In this document: one piece after another, positions 16,628-25,540 of the stretch
Position numbering within the stretch: the first letter of the stretch is position 1
Layout: the number at the start of each line of letters is the position of its first letter
Assembly: GCA_052144935.1 (NCBI GenBank)
Contig: JBKQPR010000151.1
Coordinates: 1-30,672 of the forward strand
Reading direction: 5' to 3'
Source of the DNA: JOPF133 sp052144935
Lineage (GTDB): Bacteria; Acidobacteriota; Terriglobia; Bryobacterales; Bryobacteraceae
DNA: 30,672 nucleotides
Program-made: the position numbers and the translations under genes
Notes under the pieces: generated by a model
What the model saw: the letters and a program-made list of their open reading frames with translations, nothing else
Database searches by the model: none
What the model was told of the DNA's origin: nothing

Positions 16628-16666
16628 GGCACTCCTGCCTGGCACTCCTGCCTGGCACTCCTGCCT
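16628..16666. repeat. Three perfect tandem copies of a 13-bp unit
   Basis: GGCACTCCTGCCT is present three times head to tail at 16628-16640, 16641-16653 and 16654-16666, 57 bp upstream of the minus-strand VWFA-TPR gene. It runs directly into the inverted-repeat element at 16662-16764. Confidence 0.85.
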
Positions 16667-16764
16667 GCCGTGTCGAGACTCGTCTCGACATCTGTCGCGA
16701 TCATGACCCACCGTCGATGCAGGCGTGGAGCCGGGTGCGGGCACGAGTCTCGACGCGGCAGGCA
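16662..16764. repeat. Inverted-repeat intergenic element
   Basis: The 21-nt segment 16662-16682 recurs inverted at 16744-16764 with one mismatch. The left arm also contains a tight palindrome, TGTCGAGAC-TC-GTCTCGACA (16671-16690). The 61 bp between arms show no gene. The form suggests a small non-autonomous or REP-like element of the TGCCTGCCGTGTCGAGAC type, which I believe is common between acidobacterial genes; the copy number in this genome is unknown. Confidence 0.7.
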
Positions 16765-16796
16765 AGGGCGCAGAGGGCGCCCCCTGCGCCACGCCA

Positions 16797-17990
16797 CTAC
16801 TTTGGCGCACCCATCAGCTTCTCGAGTTGCGAAAGCTGATCCTTTACCAGCGCCAGATCCGGCGCATTGGGCGCGAGTTTGATGTAGGCCGTCAACTCCG
16901 CGGCGGCGCCTGCGTAATCCTTCTTCTCGGCGAGCACCAGGCCCAGCAGATAGCCGGCGCGCGGGTTGACGTGCCGTTGGTCAAGTTTCACAGCCTCGCG
17001 CGCGCTCTTCTCGGCAGCATCATATTTCCGGAGGTTGTAGTTAGCGACCGCGTCGGCGTACCAACCCTGTGGAAAGTCGACCGGATCCAGCTCGACGGCG
17101 CGATCCAGATACTTGCCGGAATCCTGCCAGTTCGCATCCTTCGCGGCGAGGAGACCGAGTTCCATGTACGGCGCGACCAGCTTCGGATCGGCTTCCATGG
17201 CCTTCATCAGAGCGGCGCGCGCCGGTTCGATGGATTGCCGATCGAGGCGTAGTTTACCCAGGCTCACCCACGCGTCGGCGTACTTGGGGTAGATGCCGAC
17301 CGCCTTCTCGAAATCCTTGGCCGCATCGTCGGGCTTGTTCTTCAACAGAGACTGCAGGCCGTGCTCGTAGGCTTTCTTGGCGTCTTTGGGCGCCATCATC
17401 GACGTGACGCTGATGGACGACCCTTCGACTCCCGCGATGCGATGGAGAACGATCGTACCGATATCCGAATTTTCGCTGGTCCGGCGATTGAACAGGTCGA
17501 CGTTGTCGGAGGTGTACCCCGCCATGCTGGCCCGCAATGCGCAATTCATCATGCGGCTCCCGAATGGATCGGCAGCCAGCGTGTTGGCGCCGCCGGCGGA
17601 TTGAGAACTACCGAATCCGGCGGTGTTGGAATGCCCGCTAGAGCCGGCGTCGGAAGCATCGGTGACGGTCATACTGCGGTCGCCCCATTGAAAATTGAAG
17701 CGCCCTTTGGAATCGGTGTACGCGACGGTCTTGGACATCCCACTGCAGACTCTCTCGATGGTGACATTCGGCGCGACCGGCGAGCCATCCTCCATGACGA
17801 CTTTGCCGGAAACGTAGACCGGCGAGGCGGTATTCGGCCCCAGGGCCCCGCCGCCGGATCCCAGGTTGGGGTTTGCCTGGACGCTGGTTTGTCCGCCGCT
17901 CCCGGTAGTCGGCGTGCCGCCCATCACCTGGGCCATGAGGTTAGCGGTGGCGATCGCTCCGAGGAGAAGAAACAGAGCCCAATGCTTCAT
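16797..17990 (-). CDS. Secreted protein with carboxypeptidase-regulatory-like and TPR domains
   Basis: 397 aa. Signal peptide at 1-20 (ends NLMA-Q), then a Gly/Ser/Thr-rich linker to about 50. A small beta-sandwich at about 55-115 (VSGKVVMEDGSPVAPNVTIE ... YTDSKGRFNFQW) resembles the carboxypeptidase regulatory-like fold. A second linker leads to TPR units at about 205-385 (for example YADAWVSLGKLRLDRQSIEP and PYMELGLLAAKDANW). Likely periplasmic or surface-exposed and used for protein contacts; no catalytic site seen. The start is supported by GGGAGGG eight bases upstream. It lies 225 bp downstream of the ATG of the VWFA-TPR gene's upstream region and on the same strand, so the two could be cotranscribed across the repeat element. 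Confidence 0.82.
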   Translation of the reverse strand: MKHWALFLLLGAIATANLMAQVMGGTPTTGSGGQTSVQANPNLGSGGGALGPNTASPVYVSGKVVMEDGSPVAPNVTIERVCSGMSKTVAYTDSKGRFNFQWGDRSMTVTDASDAGSSGHSNTAGFGSSQSAGGANTLAADPFGSRMMNCALRASMAGYTSDNVDLFNRRTSENSDIGTIVLHRIAGVEGSSISVTSMMAPKDAKKAYEHGLQSLLKNKPDDAAKDFEKAVGIYPKYADAWVSLGKLRLDRQSIEPARAALMKAMEADPKLVAPYMELGLLAAKDANWQDSGKYLDRAVELDPVDFPQGWYADAVANYNLRKYDAAEKSAREAVKLDQRHVNPRAGYLLGLVLAEKKDYAGAAAELTAYIKLAPNAPDLALVKDQLSQLEKLMGAPK

Positions 17991-18043
17991 TTTCGCGCCC
18001 TCCCGGTAACTGCACTTGCCCCAATTATGTCATAGATTCGGAC

Positions 18044-20503
18044 TTATTCGTAGTGGAGCGCCTGGTTGGCGTCGATTGCCGCCGCCCGGCGCGCGGGCAT
18101 GTAACAGGCCGTCAGGGTGACGGCCAGGACTGCTATCGGCATGGCGATGAAGCCCCACGCGTCCACCCAGTGAGTGGAGGTACGGGCGAACAGCGCCGCG
18201 AGCACGCGCATCAGACCGAGACTGCCCGCCATGCCGGCCGCGACACCGATGGCGGCCAACACCAGCCCTTGCCGGAGCACCAGTCCCAGGATGTCGCGCC
18301 ATTCGGCCCCTATGGCCATGCGGATTCCGATTTCGCGCGTCCGGCGGCTTACCGAGTATGCCACCAGGCCATAAAGCCCGACCAGCGCCAGGCACAGCCC
18401 CACGATTCCCATGGCGCCCACCACCACTACGATCATTTCCATGATGTTCACGGCGCGCTGCTGGTAGTATTCATGCATCGTGCGAACGTCGAACACGGGC
18501 TGCTGAGGATCGATGAACCGGACCGCCTCGCGCATAGGCCCAGCGGCCGACGCCGCGTCGCCGGCCGTTTGCACGATCAAGCTCATCGCGATTTCCGGAT
18601 TCTGCCGGTAGGGCAAATAAAGATATGGCAGCGGCCCTTCGCCAACGAAGACGTATTTGGCCGTTTGGGCAACCCCCACGATCTCGATCCACGGCCCGTT
18701 TTGGCCCAGCCGGAAGCGCTTGCCGACGGCCTTCCGCTTCGGCCAATATCGCTGGGCCAGCACTTCGTTGATGACGGCCACGCGCGGAGAACTTTCCGTA
18801 TCGGCCGGCAGGAACCCGCGTCCGGCCACCATCGGCGTGCCCATGGTTTCGAAATACCGGTCTCCGGCGATATCGCTGAAGACGGAATCGGCCGTCTTGC
18901 CGGACGGAAGATGGGCCCCTTCCGGGACGATTTCCCGCCCCGAGAGCCGGTTGCCGAACGGAAGAAGCTGGGTGATGGCCGCATTCCGTACTCCGGGAAT
19001 CTGCCGCGCCCGTTCCACCAGCGTACGGTAAAACTCGCCGGCTTTTTCCGGCGTATCGCGGACCAGCGCCGGATCGAAGGAGGCCACCAGCAGGTGGTCC
19101 GTGCGGAATCCGGGGGAACCGAGCAGCGTCTGGCGAAATGCCTGGAAGAACATGGTGGCGGCCGTCAGCAGCATCAAGGAAAGAGCCACCTGCGCAATGA
19201 CCAGCAAGTTCCGTCCATACATCCGGCGGCGTCCGGCATTGGCATCCTGGCTTTTCAGAAACGCCGCCACGCTGGTTCGCGAGCTTCGGATGGCGGGACC
19301 CAAACCGAACAGGAAGACGCTCACCACAGAGGCGATCAGGCTGAAGATGAGGACCCGGCTGTCCAACTCCACGTGAATGGCGACCGGCATATCGGTAGGG
19401 AACTGGACCGTGGAAAGATAATCCACCACCGTAACGGCCAACAGCAGTCCGGCCGCGCCACCGGCGAGCGCCAGCAGCAAACTCTCGGTAAGGAATTGCG
19501 ACACCAGTTGCCCGCGCCCGGCCCCCAGAGCCAAGCGCACCGCCACTTCGCGCGATCGCGCCCGCGCCCGGCTCAGCAGCAAGTTGGCGACATTCGCGCA
19601 GGCGATCAGAAGCACCAGCCCGGCCGTTCCCATCAGCAGGGCCGCCAGCGCCGAGTTCGGCGGCGACTGCGCCGCTCGCATCTGAACTTCCGTCAGGACC
19701 CGGACGCCCAGCTTGCGGTTCGTGTCCGGGTGTGCCTCTTCGAGACTGCGGGCGATAGCCGAGAGTTCCGCCTCCGCTCGCTGGAGAGTCACTCCCGCCT
19801 TCAGCCGCCCCTTCACCTCGAAGAGGCGCGCGCCCCGGTCTTCCAGGATCTTCGCCTGTGCCTCGGTGCCGATTCGCGGAAGCATGGCGAGGGGAACGAA
19901 GAGGCCGGGCCGGACGAAGGTATCCATGCCGGTGAATCGTTCGGGCGCCACGCCGATTACGGTAAATTCGACGCCGTTGAGCTGGAGCTTTCGCCCGATC
20001 GCGCCAGGGTCGCTTCCGAGATGCTTTTCCCAGAAATCGTGTCCCAGCACCAGGACGGCGTCCCGCCCCGGTACGCGATCCTCCTGCGGGGAAAAGCTCC
20101 GGCCAAGCGCCGGCTCAACGCCCATGGTGCTGAAGAAATTGCCGCTGACCACCATGGCCAGACCCAGCTCGGGCGAAGCGTCCGGCTTATCCGCAACTCC
20201 GACCGGCGTGGCGGCGAAAGCCACCAGCCCCTCAAACGAGCGGCTCCGATCGCGAAAATCGCGGTAATCGGGAGCCGACAAGCTGCCGAAGGAAGTGCCG
20301 GGGAGATCCGGCGCCGTGCTGCTGAGCGTAACGATTTCGCCCGGCCGCGCCACTGGCAGCGGACGAAGCACCAAGGCGTCCGCGAAGCTGAACATGGCCG
20401 AATTCGCACCGATGCCGAGGGCCAAAGACAGCACCGCGATGGTAGCGAACGCCGGATTGTTCCGCAGCATCCGCAGGGCGTAGCGCAGGTTTCGCAGCAG
20501 CAT
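18044..20503 (-). CDS. ADOP-family orphan ABC permease (second copy)
   Basis: 819 aa with the ADOP plan: LLRNLRYALRMLRNNPAFAT then a first TM helix with LALGIGANSAMFS, a MacB-type outer domain, the central FtsX block (VLLIACANVANLLLSRARAR), a second outer domain, and a C-terminal FtsX block with TREIGIRMAIGAEWRD, ending ALHYE like the first ADOP. No ATPase gene is nearby. The start at ATG 20503 follows GCGGAAG; an in-frame ATG at 20527 is possible and would add eight residues. Substrate unknown. It is close in length and sequence to the third ADOP gene (also 819 aa), and a partial copy of that third gene lies just upstream. Confidence 0.9.
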   Translation of the reverse strand: MLLRNLRYALRMLRNNPAFATIAVLSLALGIGANSAMFSFADALVLRPLPVARPGEIVTLSSTAPDLPGTSFGSLSAPDYRDFRDRSRSFEGLVAFAATPVGVADKPDASPELGLAMVVSGNFFSTMGVEPALGRSFSPQEDRVPGRDAVLVLGHDFWEKHLGSDPGAIGRKLQLNGVEFTVIGVAPERFTGMDTFVRPGLFVPLAMLPRIGTEAQAKILEDRGARLFEVKGRLKAGVTLQRAEAELSAIARSLEEAHPDTNRKLGVRVLTEVQMRAAQSPPNSALAALLMGTAGLVLLIACANVANLLLSRARARSREVAVRLALGAGRGQLVSQFLTESLLLALAGGAAGLLLAVTVVDYLSTVQFPTDMPVAIHVELDSRVLIFSLIASVVSVFLFGLGPAIRSSRTSVAAFLKSQDANAGRRRMYGRNLLVIAQVALSLMLLTAATMFFQAFRQTLLGSPGFRTDHLLVASFDPALVRDTPEKAGEFYRTLVERARQIPGVRNAAITQLLPFGNRLSGREIVPEGAHLPSGKTADSVFSDIAGDRYFETMGTPMVAGRGFLPADTESSPRVAVINEVLAQRYWPKRKAVGKRFRLGQNGPWIEIVGVAQTAKYVFVGEGPLPYLYLPYRQNPEIAMSLIVQTAGDAASAAGPMREAVRFIDPQQPVFDVRTMHEYYQQRAVNIMEMIVVVVGAMGIVGLCLALVGLYGLVAYSVSRRTREIGIRMAIGAEWRDILGLVLRQGLVLAAIGVAAGMAGSLGLMRVLAALFARTSTHWVDAWGFIAMPIAVLAVTLTACYMPARRAAAIDANQALHYE

Positions 20504-20586
20504 ACGGTGGACTTCCGCAACTCTCATGCCAGAACATTCCGGCCTGGGATCAGCAGCTTGCGCCCGAAGGCGCCGGCGCGATTGTC

Positions 20587-20600
20587 CGGGTGTGGGACGC
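20587..20600 (-). promoter_or_regulatory. Motif shared upstream of ADOP genes (copy 2)
   Basis: On the minus strand this reads GCGTCCCACACCCG, 83 bp before the second ADOP start. It differs at one position from the copy upstream of the third ADOP gene. It lies outside the 507-bp duplicated segment, so it is not a by-product of that duplication. Confidence 0.45.
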
Positions 20601-20643
20601 CGTGTCACGCCACGGAACACGGCCCTCGTCAATCGCCGCTTGG

Positions 20644-21150
20644 CTCACCCGCAGGCTGACGGAGTACGACATGAGACCGTACGATCCGACCAGCGCCAAA
20701 CCCAGCCCGAGCAGACCCATTCCTCCAAGCGCCTCGGTCACTACGCGCAGAATGCTGTCGCGCTCGTCGAACACCTCCTCGATGGTCCGGATTCCAATTA
20801 CGGGCTGGCCTGGGTCGAGCGACCGTACCACCTCGCGCAGCGGTAGAGCCAGAGTGCCCGACGAGCCGGTTGTCTGGACCAGCAGCGCCATGGCCGGCTG
20901 CGGGTTTTGAGCCAGCGGCAGGTAGATATAGGCGAAGGGCGGTTCGAACAGAGCAAAATATTTGCTCTGCTTCGCCACGCCTACGATCTCAACCCGCGGC
21001 CCGCTCGCGGTGTTCAGCAGCAGCCTCTGCCCGACCGCGCTCCGGTTGGGATAATAGGTGCGGGCGAACATCTCGTTCACGATTGCCACATGAGGGGAAT
21101 CGGCCTTGTCGGTGATCTGGAACTCACGGCCCTGTATGACAGGCACACCG
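20644..21150 (-). pseudogene. Partial ADOP permease fragment (duplicate of 23117-23623)
   Basis: This 507-bp segment aligns without gaps to 23117-23623 in the third ADOP gene, with about 29 mismatches by eye (near 94% identity). It encodes the second outer domain and the start of the last FtsX block, from VIQGREFQITDKADSPHVAI to LMSYSVSLRV. The frame is still open across 20550-21182, but what lies on either side (MPFDPARAMRPG and SQAAIDEGRVPWRD) is not ADOP sequence. It lacks the N-terminal two-thirds and the last two helices, so it cannot make a working permease. It probably arose by partial duplication or by deletion of most of a full copy. Confidence 0.88.
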
Positions 21151-21302
21151 GGCCGCATTGCTCTCGCGGGATCAAAAGGCACCCTTCACAGCCGGGCCGG
21201 CATTCCGGGCGCCGGCACTTCTCAGGGCAGGCGACAAACCGTCAACTTGGACTCGACTGGAAGATGTCAGGATCCGACACCCAGCGCCAATGGCGTGAAA
21301 CA

Positions 21303-22067
21303 ATGATCCCCATGAGCTCAGGACAAGTGGCCCGCCGTACAGGCGTAGCAGCCGCGCATGATGCGTACGGGCAGGAGATCTGGAACTGCTACAAAGGCGT
21401 CAGCACCTATGAAATCGTCGAACGGGAAGACGGGCTGATCGAGATTGGTAGTGCCTTGCCTTACTTCCAGGGACACGAGAATTGGCCGGTCCACGAGCGG
21501 GAAGCGATTCGGCGAGCTCGCGGCCCCATCTTGGACATCGGCTGTGGCGCTGGCAGGGTAGCACTGTACCTTCAAGACAGAGGCCACCGCGTGTTGGCGA
21601 TAGACAACTCGCCTTTGGCAATAAGAGTAGCGAAGCTTCGCGGCGTGAAGGCCGCTCGCGTCCTGTCGATAGCCGAAATTCAAACCCTCAGCGGCCGGTT
21701 CGGCACGATTGTGCTGTACGGGAACAATTTTGGATTGTTCGGTGGCATGACGAAGGCGCGACGACTGCTGGCTGCGATGCATAGGATTACGACACCCGAC
21801 GCCCTCATCATCGCGGCGGCGTCTGATCCATACATGACCCGTGATCCTGTGCATTTGACCTATCACCAAAAGAACCGCGACCGTGGGCGGATGGCCGGGC
21901 AAGTTCGTTTGCGCATACGGTACCGCCAATTTCGCGGGCACTGGTTCGATTACCTGTTTGCGTCCCGGGACGAGGTGTGTTGCATTATTGAGAAGACCGG
22001 GTGGTCCATCAGTGACATAGTGGAATCGCAAGGCCCAGGATTTGTGGCGCTCCTGGAGAAAGACTGA
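21303..22067 (+). CDS. Class I SAM-dependent methyltransferase
   Basis: 254 aa. Motif I is PILDIGCGAGRVALYLQDRG (75-94), followed by the acidic end of the second strand at VLAIDNSP (97-104), giving the Rossmann-type SAM pocket. A conserved YGNNFGLFGG stretch stands where motif IV is expected. The C-terminal half is basic (KNRDRGRMAGQVRLRIRYRQ) and may bind the substrate, which is not identifiable. No strong ribosome site precedes ATG 21303; the in-frame ATG at 21312 is an alternative. The gene lies between the ADOP fragment and a GNAT gene, inside the interval flanked by the 507-bp direct repeats. Confidence 0.83.
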   Translation: MIPMSSGQVARRTGVAAAHDAYGQEIWNCYKGVSTYEIVEREDGLIEIGSALPYFQGHENWPVHEREAIRRARGPILDIGCGAGRVALYLQDRGHRVLAIDNSPLAIRVAKLRGVKAARVLSIAEIQTLSGRFGTIVLYGNNFGLFGGMTKARRLLAAMHRITTPDALIIAAASDPYMTRDPVHLTYHQKNRDRGRMAGQVRLRIRYRQFRGHWFDYLFASRDEVCCIIEKTGWSISDIVESQGPGFVALLEKD

Positions 22068-22226
22068 CGACGCCTTCACTCGGCCGCGTTATGCCTGATG
22101 GTTCCTGTCGCGGAAGTCGACACGGCGCGACTCCAATCCGCGGCATGGCGACAAACCAGCCAAGTGGATTGCTTGCGAGGTCCTGGGAACGACCAGGAGC
22201 AAGAACTGAGACAAGGCCATCGTAAC

Positions 22227-22652
22227 TCAATCCCGAGGCTTCAGTAGCTGCCTCAGAAGAAGAACATCCGGCGGCTCCCAGCCAAGCGATCTATAGAACG
22301 GTTCCGCATCGCGCCAGATGTCGGCGATGAGCACCCGGCGGTCCTTCCCACGCAGCGCCTGTTCGACCGCCTGAACCAAGCAGGTTCCGATGCCGCGATG
22401 GCGAGCCCCGCCACCGACCACCAGCTCGCTCAGGTAGGCCCGGAATCCCAGGTCATGGGCGCAGACAAAGCCCAGAATCTCCGAGTTCTCTTCCCACACG
22501 AAGGCCAATCCATCTGCCGAACTGATCGCGTCTGCAACCGTACTATCCGACCACCATGGTTGCCAGAATCCTGGCTCCGCCTGCATCAGAGATCGAATGT
22601 TTGAAATATCCGCAGCGCTGGCGTCGCGAACCATAACTTCAGTTTCCATCAT
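22227..22652 (-). CDS. GNAT-family N-acetyltransferase
   Basis: 141 aa from ATG 22652. The GNAT fold is seen in order: VRDASAADISNIRSLM (beta1-alpha1), FVWEENSEILGFVCA (beta2-beta3), YLSELVVG (beta4), the acetyl-CoA loop ARHRGIGTCLVQAVEQAL (83-100), VLIADI (beta5), and AEPFYRSLGWEP (alpha4-beta6). Such enzymes move acetyl from acetyl-CoA to an amine on a small molecule, antibiotic or protein; the acceptor is unknown. It faces the methyltransferase convergently, 159 bp apart. The frame is open upstream to 22730 but that part has no GNAT features. Confidence 0.85.
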   Translation of the reverse strand: MMETEVMVRDASAADISNIRSLMQAEPGFWQPWWSDSTVADAISSADGLAFVWEENSEILGFVCAHDLGFRAYLSELVVGGGARHRGIGTCLVQAVEQALRGKDRRVLIADIWRDAEPFYRSLGWEPPDVLLLRQLLKPRD

Positions 22653-22830
22653 TATCGGTCCACGGTTCGACGCCGGGGTGATGATCTTCCCGGTCCACGG
22701 CGCACTCCAAGAGTGGGTCTTCGACTGCACTTGGCCGCATAACGCCTTGCCCGTAAAGTCCCACTCGCCCTTCGGTCGAGCTCACTTTGACGCCGATGCC
22801 GGTCCGTGGGCCCGCCTGTACCCCATTGGC

Positions 22831-25290
22831 CTACTCCTGCCGCAGAATGCTGTTGGGATCGACCAGCGACGCGCGCCTCGCTGGTACATATGCGCCGAGC
22901 ACCGCCGCCCCGGCCAGCGCGGCCGCAACCAAGGCCAGCAGAGGGAGGTTAAATGACGACACACCGCCGGAAGCCGCCGTCACTGCCCGGTTCGCCAGCA
23001 GGCAAAGCAGCACACCAATCCCCACCCCGCTCAGCGCCAGCACCATTCCCTGCCTCAGGACCATCCTCAACACGCCCACTCGATCCGCCCCGATCGCCAT
23101 GCGGATTCCGATTTCTCTCACCCGCAGGCTGACGGAATACGACATCAGACCGTACAGTCCGACCAGCGCCAAACCCAGCCCGAGGAGACCCATTCCTCCA
23201 AGCGCCTCGGTCACCACGCGCAGGACGCTGTTGCGCTCGTCGAACACCTCCTCGATGGTCCGGATTCCAATTACGGGCTGGCCTGGGTCGAGCGACCGTA
23301 CCACCTCGCGCAGCGGTGCAGCCAGAGTGCCCGATGAGCCAATTGTCTCGACCAGGAGCGCCATGGCCGGCTGCGGGTTTTGAGCCAGCGGCAGGTAGAT
23401 ATAGGCGAAGGGCGGTTCGAACAGAGCAAAATATTTGCTCTGCTTCGCCACGCCTACGATCTCGACCCGCGGGCCGCTCGTGCCGTTCAGCAGCAGCCTC
23501 TGCCCGACCGCGCTCCGGTTGGGATAATAGGTGCGGGCGAACATCTCATTCACGATCGCCACGCGGGGGGAATCGGCCTTGTCGGTGACCTGGAACTCAC
23601 GGCCCTGTATGATCGGCACACCGACCGTGCCGAAGTAGCCTTCCGTTCCGATGTTCGAGACCACCCCAATCGCCTCGGTTCCGCGGGGCAACTGGACGCC
23701 CTCCGGGACCACCCGCGTCATGCTGCCCCCCGGCACGATCGGCACCGCTTGGGAGAGAGCGGCGGATTTCGCGCCGGTCAGGCTGCGCGCCTTTTCCAGC
23801 AGTTGCCGGTAAAATTCGCGGGTCTGATCCGCCGTGTACCTCGCCAGCATCGGGTTAAAGCTGGCCGTGAGCAGATGATCGGTGCGAAATCCGGCGGGGG
23901 AGGAGAGACTGATCGAAACGCCGCGGTAGGCCTGCGTGGCAATCACCAGGAGCACCAGCGCGCCGGCTACCTGGGCAATCACCAGCGTGCTCCTTCCGAG
24001 GAAACGCCGGCGCCCACTCTCCGCCCTACCGGATTTCAACGCCGGCACCAGGTCGGGCCTGGTGGTCTGGAAAGCGGGCGCCAGTCCAAACAAAAGCGCG
24101 CTCGCAATCGATGCGCAAATCGTGAAAAGGACGACGCGCGGGTCCAGCTTCAGATTGACCGCGATGGGAGTGTCGGTGGGGAAGCGGATCTGCGCAAACA
24201 AATCCATGCCGATTCCGGCGACCAAAAATCCGAGCCCTCCGCTGAACAGGGCAATCAGCAGGCTTTCGGTCAACAGTTGCCGGACCAGACGGCCGCGTCC
24301 GCACCCGATGGCCAGCCGCACGGCGATCTCGCGGGAACGCCCGCCGGCGCGACTCAGCATCAGGTTCATCACGTTGGCGCAAGCGATCAGCAGAACCACC
24401 GCGGCGAGGCCCAGAAGGACAAGGAGCGCCGTGAGGGCGAACGGATTCTGTTTCAGGCGCGATTCGACATCCGTGTCCGCCACCAGCGAGCAAGTGCGAT
24501 TGGTATCTGGATAAGCCGTGGCAAGTTGTTGGGCGATGACCTTTGCCTCGCCCGCGGCCCGAGCCAGGCTGACCCCCGGCTTCAGGCGGCCTTGGACCGT
24601 CAGCACGCGCTCCCCGCGTTTCTCCAGCACGTCCTGCTGGGAACCGCCCGCCAGGCGAGGCACCATCGCCAGGGGAACGTAGAGCGCCGACGGAATCAAA
24701 AGCTGCGACCCCGTAAACGATTCCGGGGCCACTCCAATCACGGTGAAGCCGATGCCATTGAGGAAGACGGTCTTTCCGATGGCGCCGGGGCTGGAGGCAA
24801 ATTCGGTCTTCCATAGGTCGTAGCCCAGCACGACTACCGCATCGCGCCCCTTCACCTGGTCCTCATCGGGGCGGAAGCCGCGTCCCAGCGCGGGCGCGGC
24901 GCCCATCACGCCAAAGAAGTTCCCGCTCACAAACTGGCCGAACTTCATTTGCGGCAGCGCGCCCTTTTCGCTGGTGAATCCAAACGGGGAGTATTGAGAC
25001 GCCGCCAGGCCCTCGAAGGACTGGTTCCGGTCGCGGAGATCGGTGTAATCGGGATACGAGAGTCCCAAATACTGGAACAGCCCGCCGGCGGATTCGCCGC
25101 GCAACTGCGACTGCACCGCGATAAGGTGCGACGCATCCTGCACCGGCAAGTGCCGCAGCATAACCGCGTCGGCCAGGCTGAACATAGCCGAGTTGGCCCC
25201 GATTCCCAGAGCCAGCGAGACGATCGCGATCAGGGCGAATCCGGGGCTCCTCCGCAGAGTGCGCAGGCCATACCGCAGGTCTTGGAGCAT
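22831..25290 (-). CDS. ADOP-family orphan ABC permease (third copy)
   Basis: 819 aa with the same domain order as the other two: LQDLRYGLRTLRRSPGFALI, LALGIGANSAMFSLADAVML, MacB-type outer domain, central FtsX block with VLLIACANVMNLMLSRAGGR, second outer domain, and the last FtsX block with REIGIRMAIGADR, ending ILRQE. The second outer domain (23117-23623) is the source, or sister, of the fragment at 20644-21150. ATG 25290 was chosen because the family N-terminus begins there; the ribosome site is weak. No ATPase is encoded in the window, so it would have to work alone or with one encoded elsewhere. Confidence 0.9.
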   Translation of the reverse strand: MLQDLRYGLRTLRRSPGFALIAIVSLALGIGANSAMFSLADAVMLRHLPVQDASHLIAVQSQLRGESAGGLFQYLGLSYPDYTDLRDRNQSFEGLAASQYSPFGFTSEKGALPQMKFGQFVSGNFFGVMGAAPALGRGFRPDEDQVKGRDAVVVLGYDLWKTEFASSPGAIGKTVFLNGIGFTVIGVAPESFTGSQLLIPSALYVPLAMVPRLAGGSQQDVLEKRGERVLTVQGRLKPGVSLARAAGEAKVIAQQLATAYPDTNRTCSLVADTDVESRLKQNPFALTALLVLLGLAAVVLLIACANVMNLMLSRAGGRSREIAVRLAIGCGRGRLVRQLLTESLLIALFSGGLGFLVAGIGMDLFAQIRFPTDTPIAVNLKLDPRVVLFTICASIASALLFGLAPAFQTTRPDLVPALKSGRAESGRRRFLGRSTLVIAQVAGALVLLVIATQAYRGVSISLSSPAGFRTDHLLTASFNPMLARYTADQTREFYRQLLEKARSLTGAKSAALSQAVPIVPGGSMTRVVPEGVQLPRGTEAIGVVSNIGTEGYFGTVGVPIIQGREFQVTDKADSPRVAIVNEMFARTYYPNRSAVGQRLLLNGTSGPRVEIVGVAKQSKYFALFEPPFAYIYLPLAQNPQPAMALLVETIGSSGTLAAPLREVVRSLDPGQPVIGIRTIEEVFDERNSVLRVVTEALGGMGLLGLGLALVGLYGLMSYSVSLRVREIGIRMAIGADRVGVLRMVLRQGMVLALSGVGIGVLLCLLANRAVTAASGGVSSFNLPLLALVAAALAGAAVLGAYVPARRASLVDPNSILRQE
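23117..23623 (-). repeat. 507-bp direct repeat, copy within the third ADOP gene
   Basis: Same-orientation partner of 20644-21150, collinear at a fixed offset of 2473 bp with no indels and about 94% identity. The 2.0 kb between copies carries the methyltransferase and GNAT genes, so homologous recombination between the copies would delete both. Confidence 0.88.
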
Positions 25291-25383
25291 GTACGATCCG
25301 GTGCACGCCGGCAACCGCCGGCGGGCCCGCCTATCCGCTTGCGGGCATTATGCGCGCCGGTGAAGCCCACGCGCGCCGCCGTG

Positions 25384-25397
25384 CGGTTGTGGGACGC
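25384..25397 (-). promoter_or_regulatory. Motif shared upstream of ADOP genes (copy 3)
   Basis: Minus-strand GCGTCCCACAACCG, 93 bp before the third ADOP start. A second, shorter CGTCCCACCCG lies about 20 bp further upstream (near 25407-25417), so the site could be a double one. Confidence 0.45.
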
Positions 25398-25540
25398 ATC
25401 CGTTCACGGGTGGGACGCTGGCGGGCTGGCCCATGCCGGCGGCCTGGCGATGTCATCGATGCCGCCTGCGCATCTGTCGGGGACGATGGCCCGCCGCGGC
25501 GGCGCGTGGCCCGCGATTGGGGCCGGGAAAAGCGGCCCTG

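Noticed and set aside
18053..20659. Very long open frame opposite the second ADOP gene; similar ones oppose the act operon, the VWFA-TPR gene and the third ADOP gene
   Set aside because: They mirror real genes in high-GC DNA, have biased His/Arg/Gln-rich composition and no domains.
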